From Marinobacter excellens HL-55 (GTDB lineage: Bacteria; Pseudomonadota; Gammaproteobacteria; Pseudomonadales; Oleiphilaceae), in NCBI GenBank assembly GCA_001314845.1, contig LJZQ01000002.1, forward strand, positions 62,001-126,000: a stretch of DNA of 64,000 bases. Direction: 5' to 3'. Position 1 is the first letter of the stretch, and every line of letters starts with the position of its first letter. The notes below the pieces were generated by a model. It was not told where the DNA came from. It did no database searches and saw only the letters and a program-made list of their open reading frames with translations. A program made the position numbers and the translations under genes. Shown here one piece after another: positions 25,880 to 34,471 of the stretch.

Positions 25880-28327
25880 TCAAGCCGTAGCCTGAGAGCC
25901 AACCGTATCCGGTTCCTGGCCGGACCTTTTTGATGATGAGCCCAGGCGTAGAGCATTGAGCACCACCACAAGAGAGCTGGCAGACATCCCGATGGCAGCC
26001 ATCCAGGGGGTGACCAGACCTGCCGCTGCGAGGGGCAAGGCGGCAACGTTGTAGCCAAAGGCCCAGACCATATTTTGTCGAATAATCCTGCGGGTCTGTT
26101 GGCTTGCCTTGATTGCTTCGACCAGTTGCATCAGCTGGCCGTTCATCAGAACGGCATCGGCTTTTAACTGGGTCAGGTCGGCAGCGGTGCCCATGGCCAC
26201 GGAGATGCCGGCTCCGGCCATGGATGGCAGATCGTTCAGGCCATCGCCCACCATCATCACTTTGTGGCCTTCCGCGCGAAGTTGATCCAGCACTTCCAGT
26301 TTCTGTTCCGGTGACGCTTCCCCGATCGCCGTTCTGATACCCAGTGCCTCGGCAACCTGCTGCACGTGGGCTGATCGATCACCACTGAGAAGGAGGGTCT
26401 GTATACCGGCCTTATTAAGTGCCTTGATGGCTTGCGCGGCATCTTCCCTGATCTGATCGTCCAGTTGAAAGCGGGCGAGCCAATGCTCGCGGGTGGCAAG
26501 CCAGATTTCCATGCCAGAAGCGGTTTCCGCATGAGGTGGCGGGGCCGAGGTGTGCTGCTCAACGAACGCCTTGTGGCCGATAAACACCGGTTGACCGTTA
26601 AAGCTACCCGACAAGCCCCCACCCAGGTGGTTGCTAACATTCTCCACAACCACCGAGGTGCGCTGGTGAAAGACCCTGGCGATCGGATGTTCAGAGTGTT
26701 TTTCCAGACCAGCGGCCAGTTTCAGGCAGCTGGCTTGGTCCATATCACCATAGGTCTGGTTACCGGTCAGGGTAAGCTCGCCACGGGTCAGGGTACCAGT
26801 TTTATCGAAGACCACGGTGTCGATGCTGTTCAGGGATTCCAGCGTGTGGCCTTTGGTGGGCAGAAAGCCGAGTTTTCGCAAGCGCATGGTGGCCGAGGTG
26901 AGCGCCGTTGGGGTTGCGAGAGAGAGAGCGCAGGGGCAGGTAACCACCAGCACTGACAAGGCGATATCGAAGGCGTTACCGGCGCCAGCCAGAACCCAGC
27001 CACCCCAGACCAGAGGCGTCAGTATCAGCACCTGGCGAATAAACTTTCCGGCGATGCGGTCTGCCAGACGCGCCACCGGAGGCTTCTCGGACTGGACCCG
27101 GTCCAATATCCGAAGAATGCCGGAAAGCCTGGTTTCCGCACCGGCTTTGACAACCCGGATATCCAGCGGATTCTCGCCGTTGATGCTGCCCGCATGCACT
27201 GTGTCGCCAGGGCCCCGGGATTCGGGCAGGTATTCACCGGTCAGGGCCGCTTCGTTGAGCGTGGATACACCAGAAACGATCTCTCCGTCGACCGGCAGTG
27301 TCTCACCCGGGCGTACACGGATGATGTCGCCGGCTTTGACTTCATGGGCTGGCACTATGTCTGTCTGGCCATCGCGGACCATGGCTGCGACGGTTGGCTG
27401 GAATCCGGCCAGGGCGCTGCCAGTCAGGCCAGCACGGTAACGGGCCTGCACTTCCACATAACGCCCCAGAAGCAGGAAAAAGGTAAACATGCAGACCGAC
27501 TCGAAATACACCTCTTCGCCACCGAAAACGGTGACCCAGGCACTGGCGACATAGGCCAGGCCGATGGCAATGGCAACCGGAACATCCATAGTCAGATGCC
27601 TGGTGGTCAGATCACGCCAGGCATTCTCGAAAAACGGCCGCGCACTGTAAAGCAAAACAGGGGTTGCCACGAGCAGGCTGAACCAACGAAAGAAACTGAC
27701 AAATTCTGGCGATAACTCACTGACCAGCTCAAAATACAGCGGGAATGCCAGCATCATGGTCTGAAACGAACCGGCGCCGGCAACTAACAACCGAATCAAC
27801 ATGGTGCGATGTTCGGCTTTCAGGGTTTGCTCGGCTTCGTCGGCCTGATAGGGGCGGGCGGTGTAGCCCAGTTCATGGATGGCTGTTAGAAGTTCACTCA
27901 GGCGAACCTGGTCCTGGGCCCAGACCAGTCGTGCGCGTTGAGTTGTGTGATTGATCGAAAACGAAATCACCCCTGACTGCTTCTTGAGATGGTTTTCAAG
28001 CAGCCAGATGCAAGCAGCGCAGGTAATGCCGCTGATCAACAACAGAGCCTCCTGACCGCCTTTGACCGGAGCTACGAAAGCTTGCTGGACCAGAGGATGG
28101 TCCAGTTCCTTGAGTCGGGAGAGCTCCGAGCGAGTGAGCTCTCTGGGTGTGATTGCTGGCTCTGTCCGGAAATCGTAAAAACCGCTGAGCCCTTCGTTAC
28201 GAATGGTTTCACAAACGGCTTTGCAGCCCTGGCAGCAAAAGTGCCGCTCCTGACCGTCAAGTCTCAGTGTGATTGGCGGGTAGCCGTCTGCACGCTCCCC
28301 GCAGTGAAAACAATTCAAGGCGTTCAC
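25880..28327 (-). CDS. ccoI: Copper-transporting P1B-type ATPase CcoI
   Basis: An 815-residue copper-exporting ATPase that supplies copper for CcoN assembly (CcoI/FixI/CtpA type). The N-terminus has a CFHCG ... CCQGC cysteine-rich segment, and a heavy-metal-associated domain with GITCAACIW. The transmembrane metal site is CPC in TCPCALSLATP, the phosphorylated Asp is in DKTGTL, and GDGLNDLP is the hinge motif. Initiation is at GTG overlapping the ccoH stop (GTGA), so translation is coupled. Function as exporter towards the periplasm is known for the family. Confidence 0.94.
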   Translation of the reverse strand: MNALNCFHCGERADGYPPITLRLDGQERHFCCQGCKAVCETIRNEGLSGFYDFRTEPAITPRELTRSELSRLKELDHPLVQQAFVAPVKGGQEALLLISGITCAACIWLLENHLKKQSGVISFSINHTTQRARLVWAQDQVRLSELLTAIHELGYTARPYQADEAEQTLKAEHRTMLIRLLVAGAGSFQTMMLAFPLYFELVSELSPEFVSFFRWFSLLVATPVLLYSARPFFENAWRDLTTRHLTMDVPVAIAIGLAYVASAWVTVFGGEEVYFESVCMFTFFLLLGRYVEVQARYRAGLTGSALAGFQPTVAAMVRDGQTDIVPAHEVKAGDIIRVRPGETLPVDGEIVSGVSTLNEAALTGEYLPESRGPGDTVHAGSINGENPLDIRVVKAGAETRLSGILRILDRVQSEKPPVARLADRIAGKFIRQVLILTPLVWGGWVLAGAGNAFDIALSVLVVTCPCALSLATPTALTSATMRLRKLGFLPTKGHTLESLNSIDTVVFDKTGTLTRGELTLTGNQTYGDMDQASCLKLAAGLEKHSEHPIARVFHQRTSVVVENVSNHLGGGLSGSFNGQPVFIGHKAFVEQHTSAPPPHAETASGMEIWLATREHWLARFQLDDQIREDAAQAIKALNKAGIQTLLLSGDRSAHVQQVAEALGIRTAIGEASPEQKLEVLDQLRAEGHKVMMVGDGLNDLPSMAGAGISVAMGTAADLTQLKADAVLMNGQLMQLVEAIKASQQTRRIIRQNMVWAFGYNVAALPLAAAGLVTPWMAAIGMSASSLVVVLNALRLGSSSKRSGQEPDTVGSQATA

Positions 28328-28839
28328 CCTCCGGTCGGACTTTTCGCTTTGACAGCATGAGTGTTTTCAGCAGGCAGCCAGAGCTCGCCTTTTACCCGCC
28401 AGTCGTTTTCCGGCCCTTGCAGGTCGTAGTACCAGCGACCGTCCATATCGCTAACCAGGCTGCCGTAGTACTCACCATCTGCGACTTTACGAAACTGCAC
28501 AATGCGATCCCGTTCAGACTGGGTCGGGTGATAGAAACTCATGATCAGGTAGGGGTAATCGACCGGTCCTTCGGCATCGTTCAGGGTCAGGCTGGCGTTA
28601 CGGCCGTCAACCGCGAGCCCACCTTCAAGGCCCAGGTCCAGGGCTTTCTGGTCTCTGGCGATGGCCATGTTGATCCCGCGACCCTCTTTGGAATAATCAT
28701 CAGTAACCATAGAGCGATCAGCAGTGGAGCCCATCACCAGAATTGTCATGCTGGAGCAAATAGCAGCGATTGGGAAAATGGTCAGAAACCAGAACCAGGG
28801 CTGCCGGTACCAGGGAGCTACAGGGGTCTTCTCAGTCAT
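28324..28839 (-). CDS. ccoH: cbb3 oxidase accessory protein CcoH (FixH)
   Basis: A 171-residue membrane-anchored protein of the FixH family. One transmembrane helix lies at about 10-30 (WFWFLTIFPIAAICSSMTIL), followed by a periplasmic beta-rich domain with the family pattern near PTQSERDRIV and DGRWYYDLQG. CcoH associates with the CcoN-CcoO-CcoP complex and stabilises it during assembly. Its stop overlaps the GTG of ccoI, and it follows ccoG by 42 bp. Confidence 0.93.
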   Translation of the reverse strand: MTEKTPVAPWYRQPWFWFLTIFPIAAICSSMTILVMGSTADRSMVTDDYSKEGRGINMAIARDQKALDLGLEGGLAVDGRNASLTLNDAEGPVDYPYLIMSFYHPTQSERDRIVQFRKVADGEYYGSLVSDMDGRWYYDLQGPENDWRVKGELWLPAENTHAVKAKSPTGG

Positions 28840-28881
28840 CTCTAAACAATCTCTGGTTAATGGGTTTCGATCAAGTCCACA

Positions 28882-30318
28882 CTACTGTCGGGGCTTTGGA
28901 CCAACAAAACGGCTTTCAGTTTCAAGCGACAGCGATGAATCCGTCTCGGATTTCGCGTAGAACCTGATGGTGTTGTTGGTATCTGTAATTGATTCTGGCG
29001 GTACATCCACCACCGTTGGCAGCGTGCGGTTTTCGCCGCTGTCGACGACCACGGAGGTGGCGGTCAGGATCCGGATGCCGTCCATGCCTTGCACTGATAA
29101 CTCGAAGGTATGAGGCACTTCAGTCATATTCTGAATTTTGACGGTGTAGGAGTTTTCAATGCGACCCTCACCATTAAAACCGAACAGGGCACCCCTATCA
29201 CGCAGGATATCCAGTTGCGCGGGTACACGAGTGGCGATAGTGAAAACAATGGCGACAATCATCAGGCCAAGCACGGCACCGTAACCAAAGGTTCGCGGCC
29301 GCAGCAGCCGGGAAGGTTTGCCTTCCAGCTCGTTCTCTGTGGTGTAGCGGATCAGGCCCTTGGGGTAGTTCATCTTGTCCATGACCTCATCACAGGCGTC
29401 GATACATAATGCACAGCCGATGCACTCGTATTGAAGTCCGTCCCGTATATCAATACCGGTAGGGCAAACCTGAACGCATTGTCCGCAGTCAATGCAGTCT
29501 CCCAGGCCAACGTCGGCCGGCGCCACATTCTTTTTACGGCCACCGCGTGGCTCGCCCCGGTTGGGATCGTACGACACTACTTTGGTGTTGGGGTCGAACA
29601 TTACCGACTGAAAGCGGGCGTATGGGCACATATACAGGCAAACCTGCTCGCGCATCCAGCCGGCGTTCAGATAGGTGGCGATGGTGAAAAAACCAACCCA
29701 GAAGTAGGCCCAGCCATTGGCGTCCAGGGTGAAGATATCAACAATCAACTCCCGGATGGGGTAGAAGTAGCCGACGAACGTCAGGCCTGTTGCCAGCGCA
29801 ATAACCAGCCACAAACCGTGTTTGATGGTTTTCTTGGTGATTTTCTCTGAGGAAGTCGGGGCCTTATCCAGCTTCATACGCTTGTTGCGACTGCCCTCGA
29901 CCTTCTCCTCAATCCACATGAAGATAAAGGTCCACACGGTTTGAGGGCAGGTATAGCCACACCAGACCCGGCCGAACAAGGTTGTGATGAAGAACAAGCC
30001 GAAGGCAGAGATGATCAGCATCCCTGATAGCAGGAAAAAATCTTTTGGAAAAAAGGTGATGCCGTACAGGTGGAATTCACGGGCCGGTAAATCGAAGTGA
30101 ATCAACGGCTGGCCATCCAGAGTGAGCCAGACAAACAAAAAATACATGCCCATGAGCATGGTCAGGCTGACGTTACGGATCTTCTGGAAGAAGCCTTTTA
30201 CCTCTTTTACATAGATTTTTTCACGACTGGCGTAGAGATCGACGGTTTCCGGCTTGCTTTTGTTGTTGGGAGGCTCGGAGGATGGGTCTACCTGTTTAAC
30301 AGGGATTTCATTGCTCAT
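28882..30318 (-). CDS. ccoG: cbb3 oxidase accessory protein CcoG (ferredoxin-like)
   Basis: A 478-residue membrane protein that reduces copper for cbb3 biogenesis. Several transmembrane helices lie in the N-terminal half, followed by CGYTCPQTVW. The cytoplasmic loop has two iron-sulfur motifs, CIDCGQCVQVCP and CIGCALCIDAC. The C-terminal part is a periplasmic Ig-like domain. The frame is open for 89 codons upstream, but ATG 30318 has GGGAG before it and gives the family N-terminus, so the longer reading is rejected. It is separated from ccoP by a structured 133-bp gap. Confidence 0.94.
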   Translation of the reverse strand: MSNEIPVKQVDPSSEPPNNKSKPETVDLYASREKIYVKEVKGFFQKIRNVSLTMLMGMYFLFVWLTLDGQPLIHFDLPAREFHLYGITFFPKDFFLLSGMLIISAFGLFFITTLFGRVWCGYTCPQTVWTFIFMWIEEKVEGSRNKRMKLDKAPTSSEKITKKTIKHGLWLVIALATGLTFVGYFYPIRELIVDIFTLDANGWAYFWVGFFTIATYLNAGWMREQVCLYMCPYARFQSVMFDPNTKVVSYDPNRGEPRGGRKKNVAPADVGLGDCIDCGQCVQVCPTGIDIRDGLQYECIGCALCIDACDEVMDKMNYPKGLIRYTTENELEGKPSRLLRPRTFGYGAVLGLMIVAIVFTIATRVPAQLDILRDRGALFGFNGEGRIENSYTVKIQNMTEVPHTFELSVQGMDGIRILTATSVVVDSGENRTLPTVVDVPPESITDTNNTIRFYAKSETDSSLSLETESRFVGPKPRQ

Positions 30319-30373
30319 GGGTATCTCCCGAAGGGTGATAGTGCAGGGAGCGGGCCTCAGTGGGTCTGCTGAT

Positions 30374-30449
30374 CTTCTCAAGCCTGCACCCGCACAAGGC
30401 AGATGCAGGGTTGAGAAGACCGGGCCGGGAGCAGGTCCCGGCCGGTCTT
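30374..30449 (-). promoter_or_regulatory. Two large hairpins between ccoP and ccoG
   Basis: Two long inverted repeats abut. CTTCTCAAGCCTGCA (30374-30388) pairs at 14 of 15 positions with 30404-30418. AAGACCGGGCCGGGA (30416-30430) pairs with TCCCGGCCGGTCTT (30436-30449) with one bulged base. They share bases 30416-30418. The second stem begins just after the ccoP stop on the minus strand. No clean U-tract follows. They could attenuate transcription or protect the upstream ccoNOQP message. Confidence 0.7.
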
Positions 30450-30451
30450 GC

Positions 30452-31342
30452 TCAATTAGACAAACTGTACACGTAGGCAGCCAGAATCTGGATCTGATCA
30501 CTGGTGAGGCGACCCTCCTGAGCTGGCATTTCGTTCTGCCGACCGTGCTCGACAGTCTCGCGAATCCACTCATAAGTGGAACCATACAACCAGATGTTGT
30601 CGGTCAGGTTTGGTGCGCCCATCGCCGTCATGCCGGTGCCGTCAGCACCATGGCAAGCTGCGCAAGCCTGGGCAAAGACTTCGGCTCCGGCTTCGGCGGC
30701 TTCTGCATCACGCTCGCGGTCGCTGTAGCTCAGGACAAAGTTGACCACCTGATCAACCTGCTGGCTGGTCATGTTGGGCATAACACCTTTCGCGGGCATG
30801 TTACCCTGACGACCTTTGACCAGGCTGTGCAGGATGTCATCGGGCTCACCGCCCCATAGCCAGTCGTCATCAGTCAGATTGGGGAAACCTACCTGGCCTC
30901 GGGCAGCTGTGCCGTGACAGACAGAACAGTTGTTGGCGTAGAGACGCTGTCCGATCTTCATGGCGTCTTCGTTCTGCGCCAGCTCCGGAACAGGTGTGTC
31001 ACCGAACTGTGCGTAGATTTCACCAAACTTTTCATCAGCCTCTGCAACCTCAGCTTCCCATTGGTTGGTCGATGTCCAGTCAAGCAGACCTTTGAAGTTA
31101 CCAAGGCCCGGATACAGTGCCAGGTAACCCAGTGCGAACACACAGGTTGCCAGGAACAAGTAGAACCACCACTTTGGCAGCGGATTGTCATACTCTTCGA
31201 TGCCATCGAAAGAGTGGCCCATTGTGCGGTCTGTTTCGGTATCGGTTGTCTGGCTCTTGCGAGTGGCCCAAAGAAGCCAGGCGCATCCGAAGACAGTACC
31301 GAGCACGATCACGCTGATCCAGATGCTCCAGAAGGTACTCAT
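30452..31342 (-). CDS. ccoP: cbb3 cytochrome oxidase subunit CcoP (dihaem cytochrome c)
   Basis: A 296-residue subunit that receives electrons from soluble cytochrome c. Two transmembrane segments (near 4-24 and 57-77) anchor it, and two c-type haem motifs follow, CSVCH and CAACH, each with a later axial Met region (NMPAKGVMP and EMPAQEG). The second transmembrane helix is preceded by the DGIEEYDNPLPKWW block, a CcoP hallmark. The start overlaps the ccoQ stop (ATGA). A large hairpin lies right after its stop. Confidence 0.96.
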   Translation of the reverse strand: MSTFWSIWISVIVLGTVFGCAWLLWATRKSQTTDTETDRTMGHSFDGIEEYDNPLPKWWFYLFLATCVFALGYLALYPGLGNFKGLLDWTSTNQWEAEVAEADEKFGEIYAQFGDTPVPELAQNEDAMKIGQRLYANNCSVCHGTAARGQVGFPNLTDDDWLWGGEPDDILHSLVKGRQGNMPAKGVMPNMTSQQVDQVVNFVLSYSDRERDAEAAEAGAEVFAQACAACHGADGTGMTAMGAPNLTDNIWLYGSTYEWIRETVEHGRQNEMPAQEGRLTSDQIQILAAYVYSLSN

Positions 31343-31530
31343 TGTTTCTTCTCCGTTTTTTCCTGTTCAAGAGTACGCTTTGCTACTTCATCGTCATCAT
31401 CTGAAAACGGCAGTCGGGCCGCCTCGTCATTGGCTTTTTTGCGGTGGGCGCTATAGGCCCACCAGATAATGCCGAGAAACATCGCCATGATCACGAGTGA
31501 ATGAATACCGCGTAACTCGTTAATATCCAT
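31339..31530 (-). CDS. ccoQ: cbb3 oxidase subunit CcoQ
   Basis: A 63-residue single-helix protein (hydrophobic 9-29, LVIMAMFLGIIWWAYSAH) with a charged cytoplasmic tail. CcoQ stabilises the CcoN-CcoO-CcoP complex and in some species protects it from oxygen. The ATG at 31530 lies 4 bp after the ccoO stop. A longer in-frame reading from 31656 overlaps ccoO and is rejected. The stop overlaps the ccoP start. Confidence 0.92.
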   Translation of the reverse strand: MDINELRGIHSLVIMAMFLGIIWWAYSAHRKKANDEAARLPFSDDDDEVAKRTLEQEKTEKKQ

Positions 31531-31534
31531 AGGA

Positions 31535-32143
31535 TTACCGCCTGTCCGAAATAACGGTGCCCAGCTGCTGCAGGTACGCGACCAGTGCTTCGATTTCAAA
31601 CTTGCCTTCGATTTCGGAAGCAGCACTTGCAACTTGCTCGTCGGTATAGGGAACACCGAGGGTCTGCAGTGTTCTCATGCGGGCTTCGATGCTGGTATGG
31701 GCCACACGATCCTCAAACAGCCAGGGAAACGCCGGCATGTTGGACTCAGGCACAACGCTGCGCGGATCGTACAGGTGCTGGCGCTGCCAGGCATCCGAGT
31801 AACGACCGCCTACGCGGGCCAGGTCAGGACCGGTGCGCTTGGATCCCCACAGGAAAGGACGGTCGTAAACGAATTCGCCTGCAACGGAGTAGTGGCCGTA
31901 ACGCTCGGTCTCTGCCCGGAAAGGACGGATCTGCTGCGTGTGGCACACGTGGCAACCTTCGCGAATGTAGATATCTCGGCCTTCCAGTTCAAGAGCTGAA
32001 AGCGGCTCAAGGCCTTCGATCGGCTCATTCACGTCTTTCTGGAAGAACATGGGAACTACCTCAGCGAGGAAGCCACCGCTGATGGCCACGATGATCAAGA
32101 CGATCATCAGGCCAAGGTTCTTTTCTACAATTTCATGTCTCAT
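31535..32143 (-). CDS. ccoO: cbb3 cytochrome oxidase subunit CcoO (monohaem cytochrome c)
   Basis: A 202-residue membrane-anchored monohaem cytochrome c. One N-terminal helix (about 12-32) is followed by the haem motif in [14 protein letters not shown]. An axial methionine lies near ESNMPAFPW. It passes electrons from CcoP to the CcoN active site. It follows ccoN by 13 bp and precedes ccoQ by 4 bp. Confidence 0.96.
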   Translation of the reverse strand: MRHEIVEKNLGLMIVLIIVAISGGFLAEVVPMFFQKDVNEPIEGLEPLSALELEGRDIYIREGCHVCHTQQIRPFRAETERYGHYSVAGEFVYDRPFLWGSKRTGPDLARVGGRYSDAWQRQHLYDPRSVVPESNMPAFPWLFEDRVAHTSIEARMRTLQTLGVPYTDEQVASAASEIEGKFEIEALVAYLQQLGTVISDRR

Positions 32144-32156
32144 CTGGTCTTTCCCC

Positions 32157-33587
32157 TTACGCCGCTTGAACAGCAGTGTTGTCCTGAGCTGCGGCTTCTT
32201 TCTGGCGTACGGTCATGTATACATTGTATGCCATGATCAGCATGCCGGTCAGGAAGATGGCGCCACCAATAAAGCGAACAAAGTAGCCCGGGTAAGACGC
32301 TTCGAGAGACTCAACAAAGCTGTAGGTCAGGGTGCCGTCTTCGTTGACTGCGCGCCACATCAGGCCCTGCATGATGCCGTTGACCCACATTGCGACGATG
32401 TACAGTACCGTGCCGACAGTCGCCAGCCAGAAGTGCACGTTGATCATGGCGGTGCTGTACATGGCCTGCAAACCCCAGAGTTTGGGAACCAGGTGATAGA
32501 TCGCACCGATACTGATCATGGCAACCCAACCCAGAGCGCCGGAGTGAACGTGCCCAATGGTCCAGTCTGTGTTGTGAGACAGCGCATTCACGGTTTTGAT
32601 GGACATCATTGGGCCTTCAAAGGTAGACATACCGTAGAAAGACAGGGAGACCACCAGGAAGCGTAGGATCGGATCTGTGCGCAGTTTGTGCCAGGCGCCA
32701 GACAGCGTCATCATGCCGTTGATCATGCCGCCCCAGGACGGAGCCAACAGAATCAGGGACATGACCATGCCTGCAGTCTGGGCCCAGTCGGGCAGGGCAG
32801 AGTAGTGCAGGTGGTGACCACCGGCCCATACGTAGGTCGTGATCAGTGCCCAGAAGTGGACGATGGACAGACGGTAAGAGTAAACCGGACGGTTGGCCTG
32901 CTTGGGTACGAAGTAGTACATCATGCCCAGGAAGCCTGCGGTCAGGAAGAAACCAACGGCGTTGTGGCCATACCACCACTGCATCATGGCATCAGTGACA
33001 CCGGCGTAGGCAGAGTATGATTTAAAGGCCGTTGCTGGCATTGCCAGGTTGTTGCCGATGTGCAGAACCGCAACGGTAATGATAAAGGCACCGTAGAACC
33101 AGTTGGCCACATATATATGTGGTGTGCTGCGCTTCATGATGGTGCCGAAGAACACGACAGCATAAGCGACCCAAACAATCGCAATGGCAATATCAATTGG
33201 CCATTCCAGTTCGGCGTACTCTTTGGACGAGGTCAGTCCCAGTGGCAGGGTGATAGCAGCCGATACGATAATCGCTTGCCAGCCCCAGAACGTGAATGCC
33301 GCCAGACCATCGGAGAACAGTCGGGCCTGACAGGTCCGCTGAACAACGTAGTATGCAGTGGCAAACAGAGCACTACCGCCAAAACCGAAGATTACGGCGT
33401 TAGTATGCAGCGGCCGCAGTCGACCGAAGTGAGTCCAGGGCAGATCGAGGTTGAGGGATGGCCAAACCAGCTGTGCTGCAATCAGCACACCCAGAGCCAT
33501 GCCTACAATACCCCATACCACTGTCATGATGGCGAACTGTCTCACCACCTTGTAGTTGTATGTCAGGTTTGCATTTACTGTGCTCAT
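32157..33587 (-). CDS. ccoN: cbb3 cytochrome oxidase catalytic subunit CcoN
   Basis: A 476-residue polytopic haem-copper oxidase subunit I of the C-type. It reduces oxygen to water at the low-spin haem b and haem b3-CuB centre and pumps protons. Conserved blocks are [14 protein letters not shown] near the first haem ligand, [18 protein letters not shown] with a CuB-region His and the cross-linked Tyr region, [11 protein letters not shown] with two CuB histidines, and the [10 protein letters not shown] haem b3 region. High-affinity cbb3 oxidases support growth at low oxygen, and two Anr/FNR-type sites lie upstream. The cco gene order N-O-Q-P-G-H-I-S is intact. Confidence 0.97.
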   Translation of the reverse strand: MSTVNANLTYNYKVVRQFAIMTVVWGIVGMALGVLIAAQLVWPSLNLDLPWTHFGRLRPLHTNAVIFGFGGSALFATAYYVVQRTCQARLFSDGLAAFTFWGWQAIIVSAAITLPLGLTSSKEYAELEWPIDIAIAIVWVAYAVVFFGTIMKRSTPHIYVANWFYGAFIITVAVLHIGNNLAMPATAFKSYSAYAGVTDAMMQWWYGHNAVGFFLTAGFLGMMYYFVPKQANRPVYSYRLSIVHFWALITTYVWAGGHHLHYSALPDWAQTAGMVMSLILLAPSWGGMINGMMTLSGAWHKLRTDPILRFLVVSLSFYGMSTFEGPMMSIKTVNALSHNTDWTIGHVHSGALGWVAMISIGAIYHLVPKLWGLQAMYSTAMINVHFWLATVGTVLYIVAMWVNGIMQGLMWRAVNEDGTLTYSFVESLEASYPGYFVRFIGGAIFLTGMLIMAYNVYMTVRQKEAAAQDNTAVQAA

Positions 33588-33657
33588 AGCCTTACCAATG
33601 GGTTTAGGATGGGGAAATATGCGGGCGCAAGTATGGAGAAACGATTAGGCCTTTGCA

Positions 33658-33688
33658 ATGATTCAGATCAACTCCTGATATTCATCAA
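33658..33688 (-). promoter_or_regulatory. Tandem Anr/FNR-type boxes upstream of ccoN
   Basis: On the minus strand two sites match the FNR/Anr consensus TTGAT-N4-ATCAA at 9 of 10 positions each: TTGAT-GAAT-ATCAG (33675-33688) and TTGAT-CTGA-ATCAT (33658-33671). Their centres are 17 bp apart. A -10-like CATACT at 33630-33635 would put the start of transcription about 41.5 bp from the centre of the nearer box, the classical position for activation. Low-oxygen induction of cco is well established in pseudomonads. Confidence 0.75.
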
Positions 33689-33808
33689 ATCCGCGCGAAT
33701 CAACAGTTTGGCCAGTGACTTGCGGGGTAGATGTTGCGCTTTTAAAGGGTCTTGAACGTTTCTGCCGTGGGCGTAATGATACCCCCTCACAGCAACGAGG
33801 TGAATGAT

Positions 33809-34471
33809 GTGAAACGGATTACGACCAATAGCTATGGCCCGGGCGCTAAAATTGTAATGTTACTGGCTCATGGCGCAGGGGCGCCGATGGATTCGAATTT
33901 TATGAATCTATTGGCGGATGCCCTTGAAAAGCAGGGGATAGCGGTTGTTCGTTTCGAGTTTCCATACATGACCCTGCGCCGGGCAGATGGTAAAAAACGT
34001 CCGCCGGATCGTATGCCGGTATTGCTGGAGGCATTTCGGCGTGAGGTTGAATGGTTTCGGCAAGAGCTGCCATCGGATTGCGTTTTGGTGGTGGCGGGCA
34101 AATCCATGGGCGGGCGGGTTGCCTCGCTGCTTGCCAGCGAGGAGGGTTCCGGGGCAGCTATCGATGCGGTTATCTGCTATGGCTACCCCTTCCATCCACC
34201 AGGAAAACCTGATCGCTGGCGTACTGACCACCTGCCTGGTGTTTGTTGTCCGTTGATGATGGTGCAGGGCACCCGCGATCCTTTTGGTAAACCCGATGAG
34301 ATCAAGGCCCGCGGAGCGATTGCTGGTGTGTCCCGATGGTGTTGGCTTGAGGGCGGCAATCACGACTTTCAGCCCCTGGCCAAACAGCCCGAGCAGCAGG
34401 CCGATTTGATCGAGCTGGCGGCTCGGGCATCGCGTCAATTTCTTGATAGCGTACTGGTGGCTTCTTCTTGA
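33809..34471 (+). CDS. Alpha/beta hydrolase of the dienelactone hydrolase/KANL3-Tex30-like group
   Basis: A 220-residue alpha/beta hydrolase. The oxyanion segment LLAHGAGAPMDS and the nucleophile elbow GKSMGGR (Ser99) are clear. A late GTRDPFG (acid) and GGNHDF (His) complete the triad. The natural substrate is unknown; the group is annotated as predicted hydrolase COG3571. GTG at 33809 is chosen because GAGG lies 8 bases ahead and the length fits; ATG 33776 and TTG 33752 are in frame but lack a good site. The last 37 bases overlap the end of the convergent diguanylate cyclase gene. Confidence 0.82.
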   Translation: MKRITTNSYGPGAKIVMLLAHGAGAPMDSNFMNLLADALEKQGIAVVRFEFPYMTLRRADGKKRPPDRMPVLLEAFRREVEWFRQELPSDCVLVVAGKSMGGRVASLLASEEGSGAAIDAVICYGYPFHPPGKPDRWRTDHLPGVCCPLMMVQGTRDPFGKPDEIKARGAIAGVSRWCWLEGGNHDFQPLAKQPEQQADLIELAARASRQFLDSVLVASS

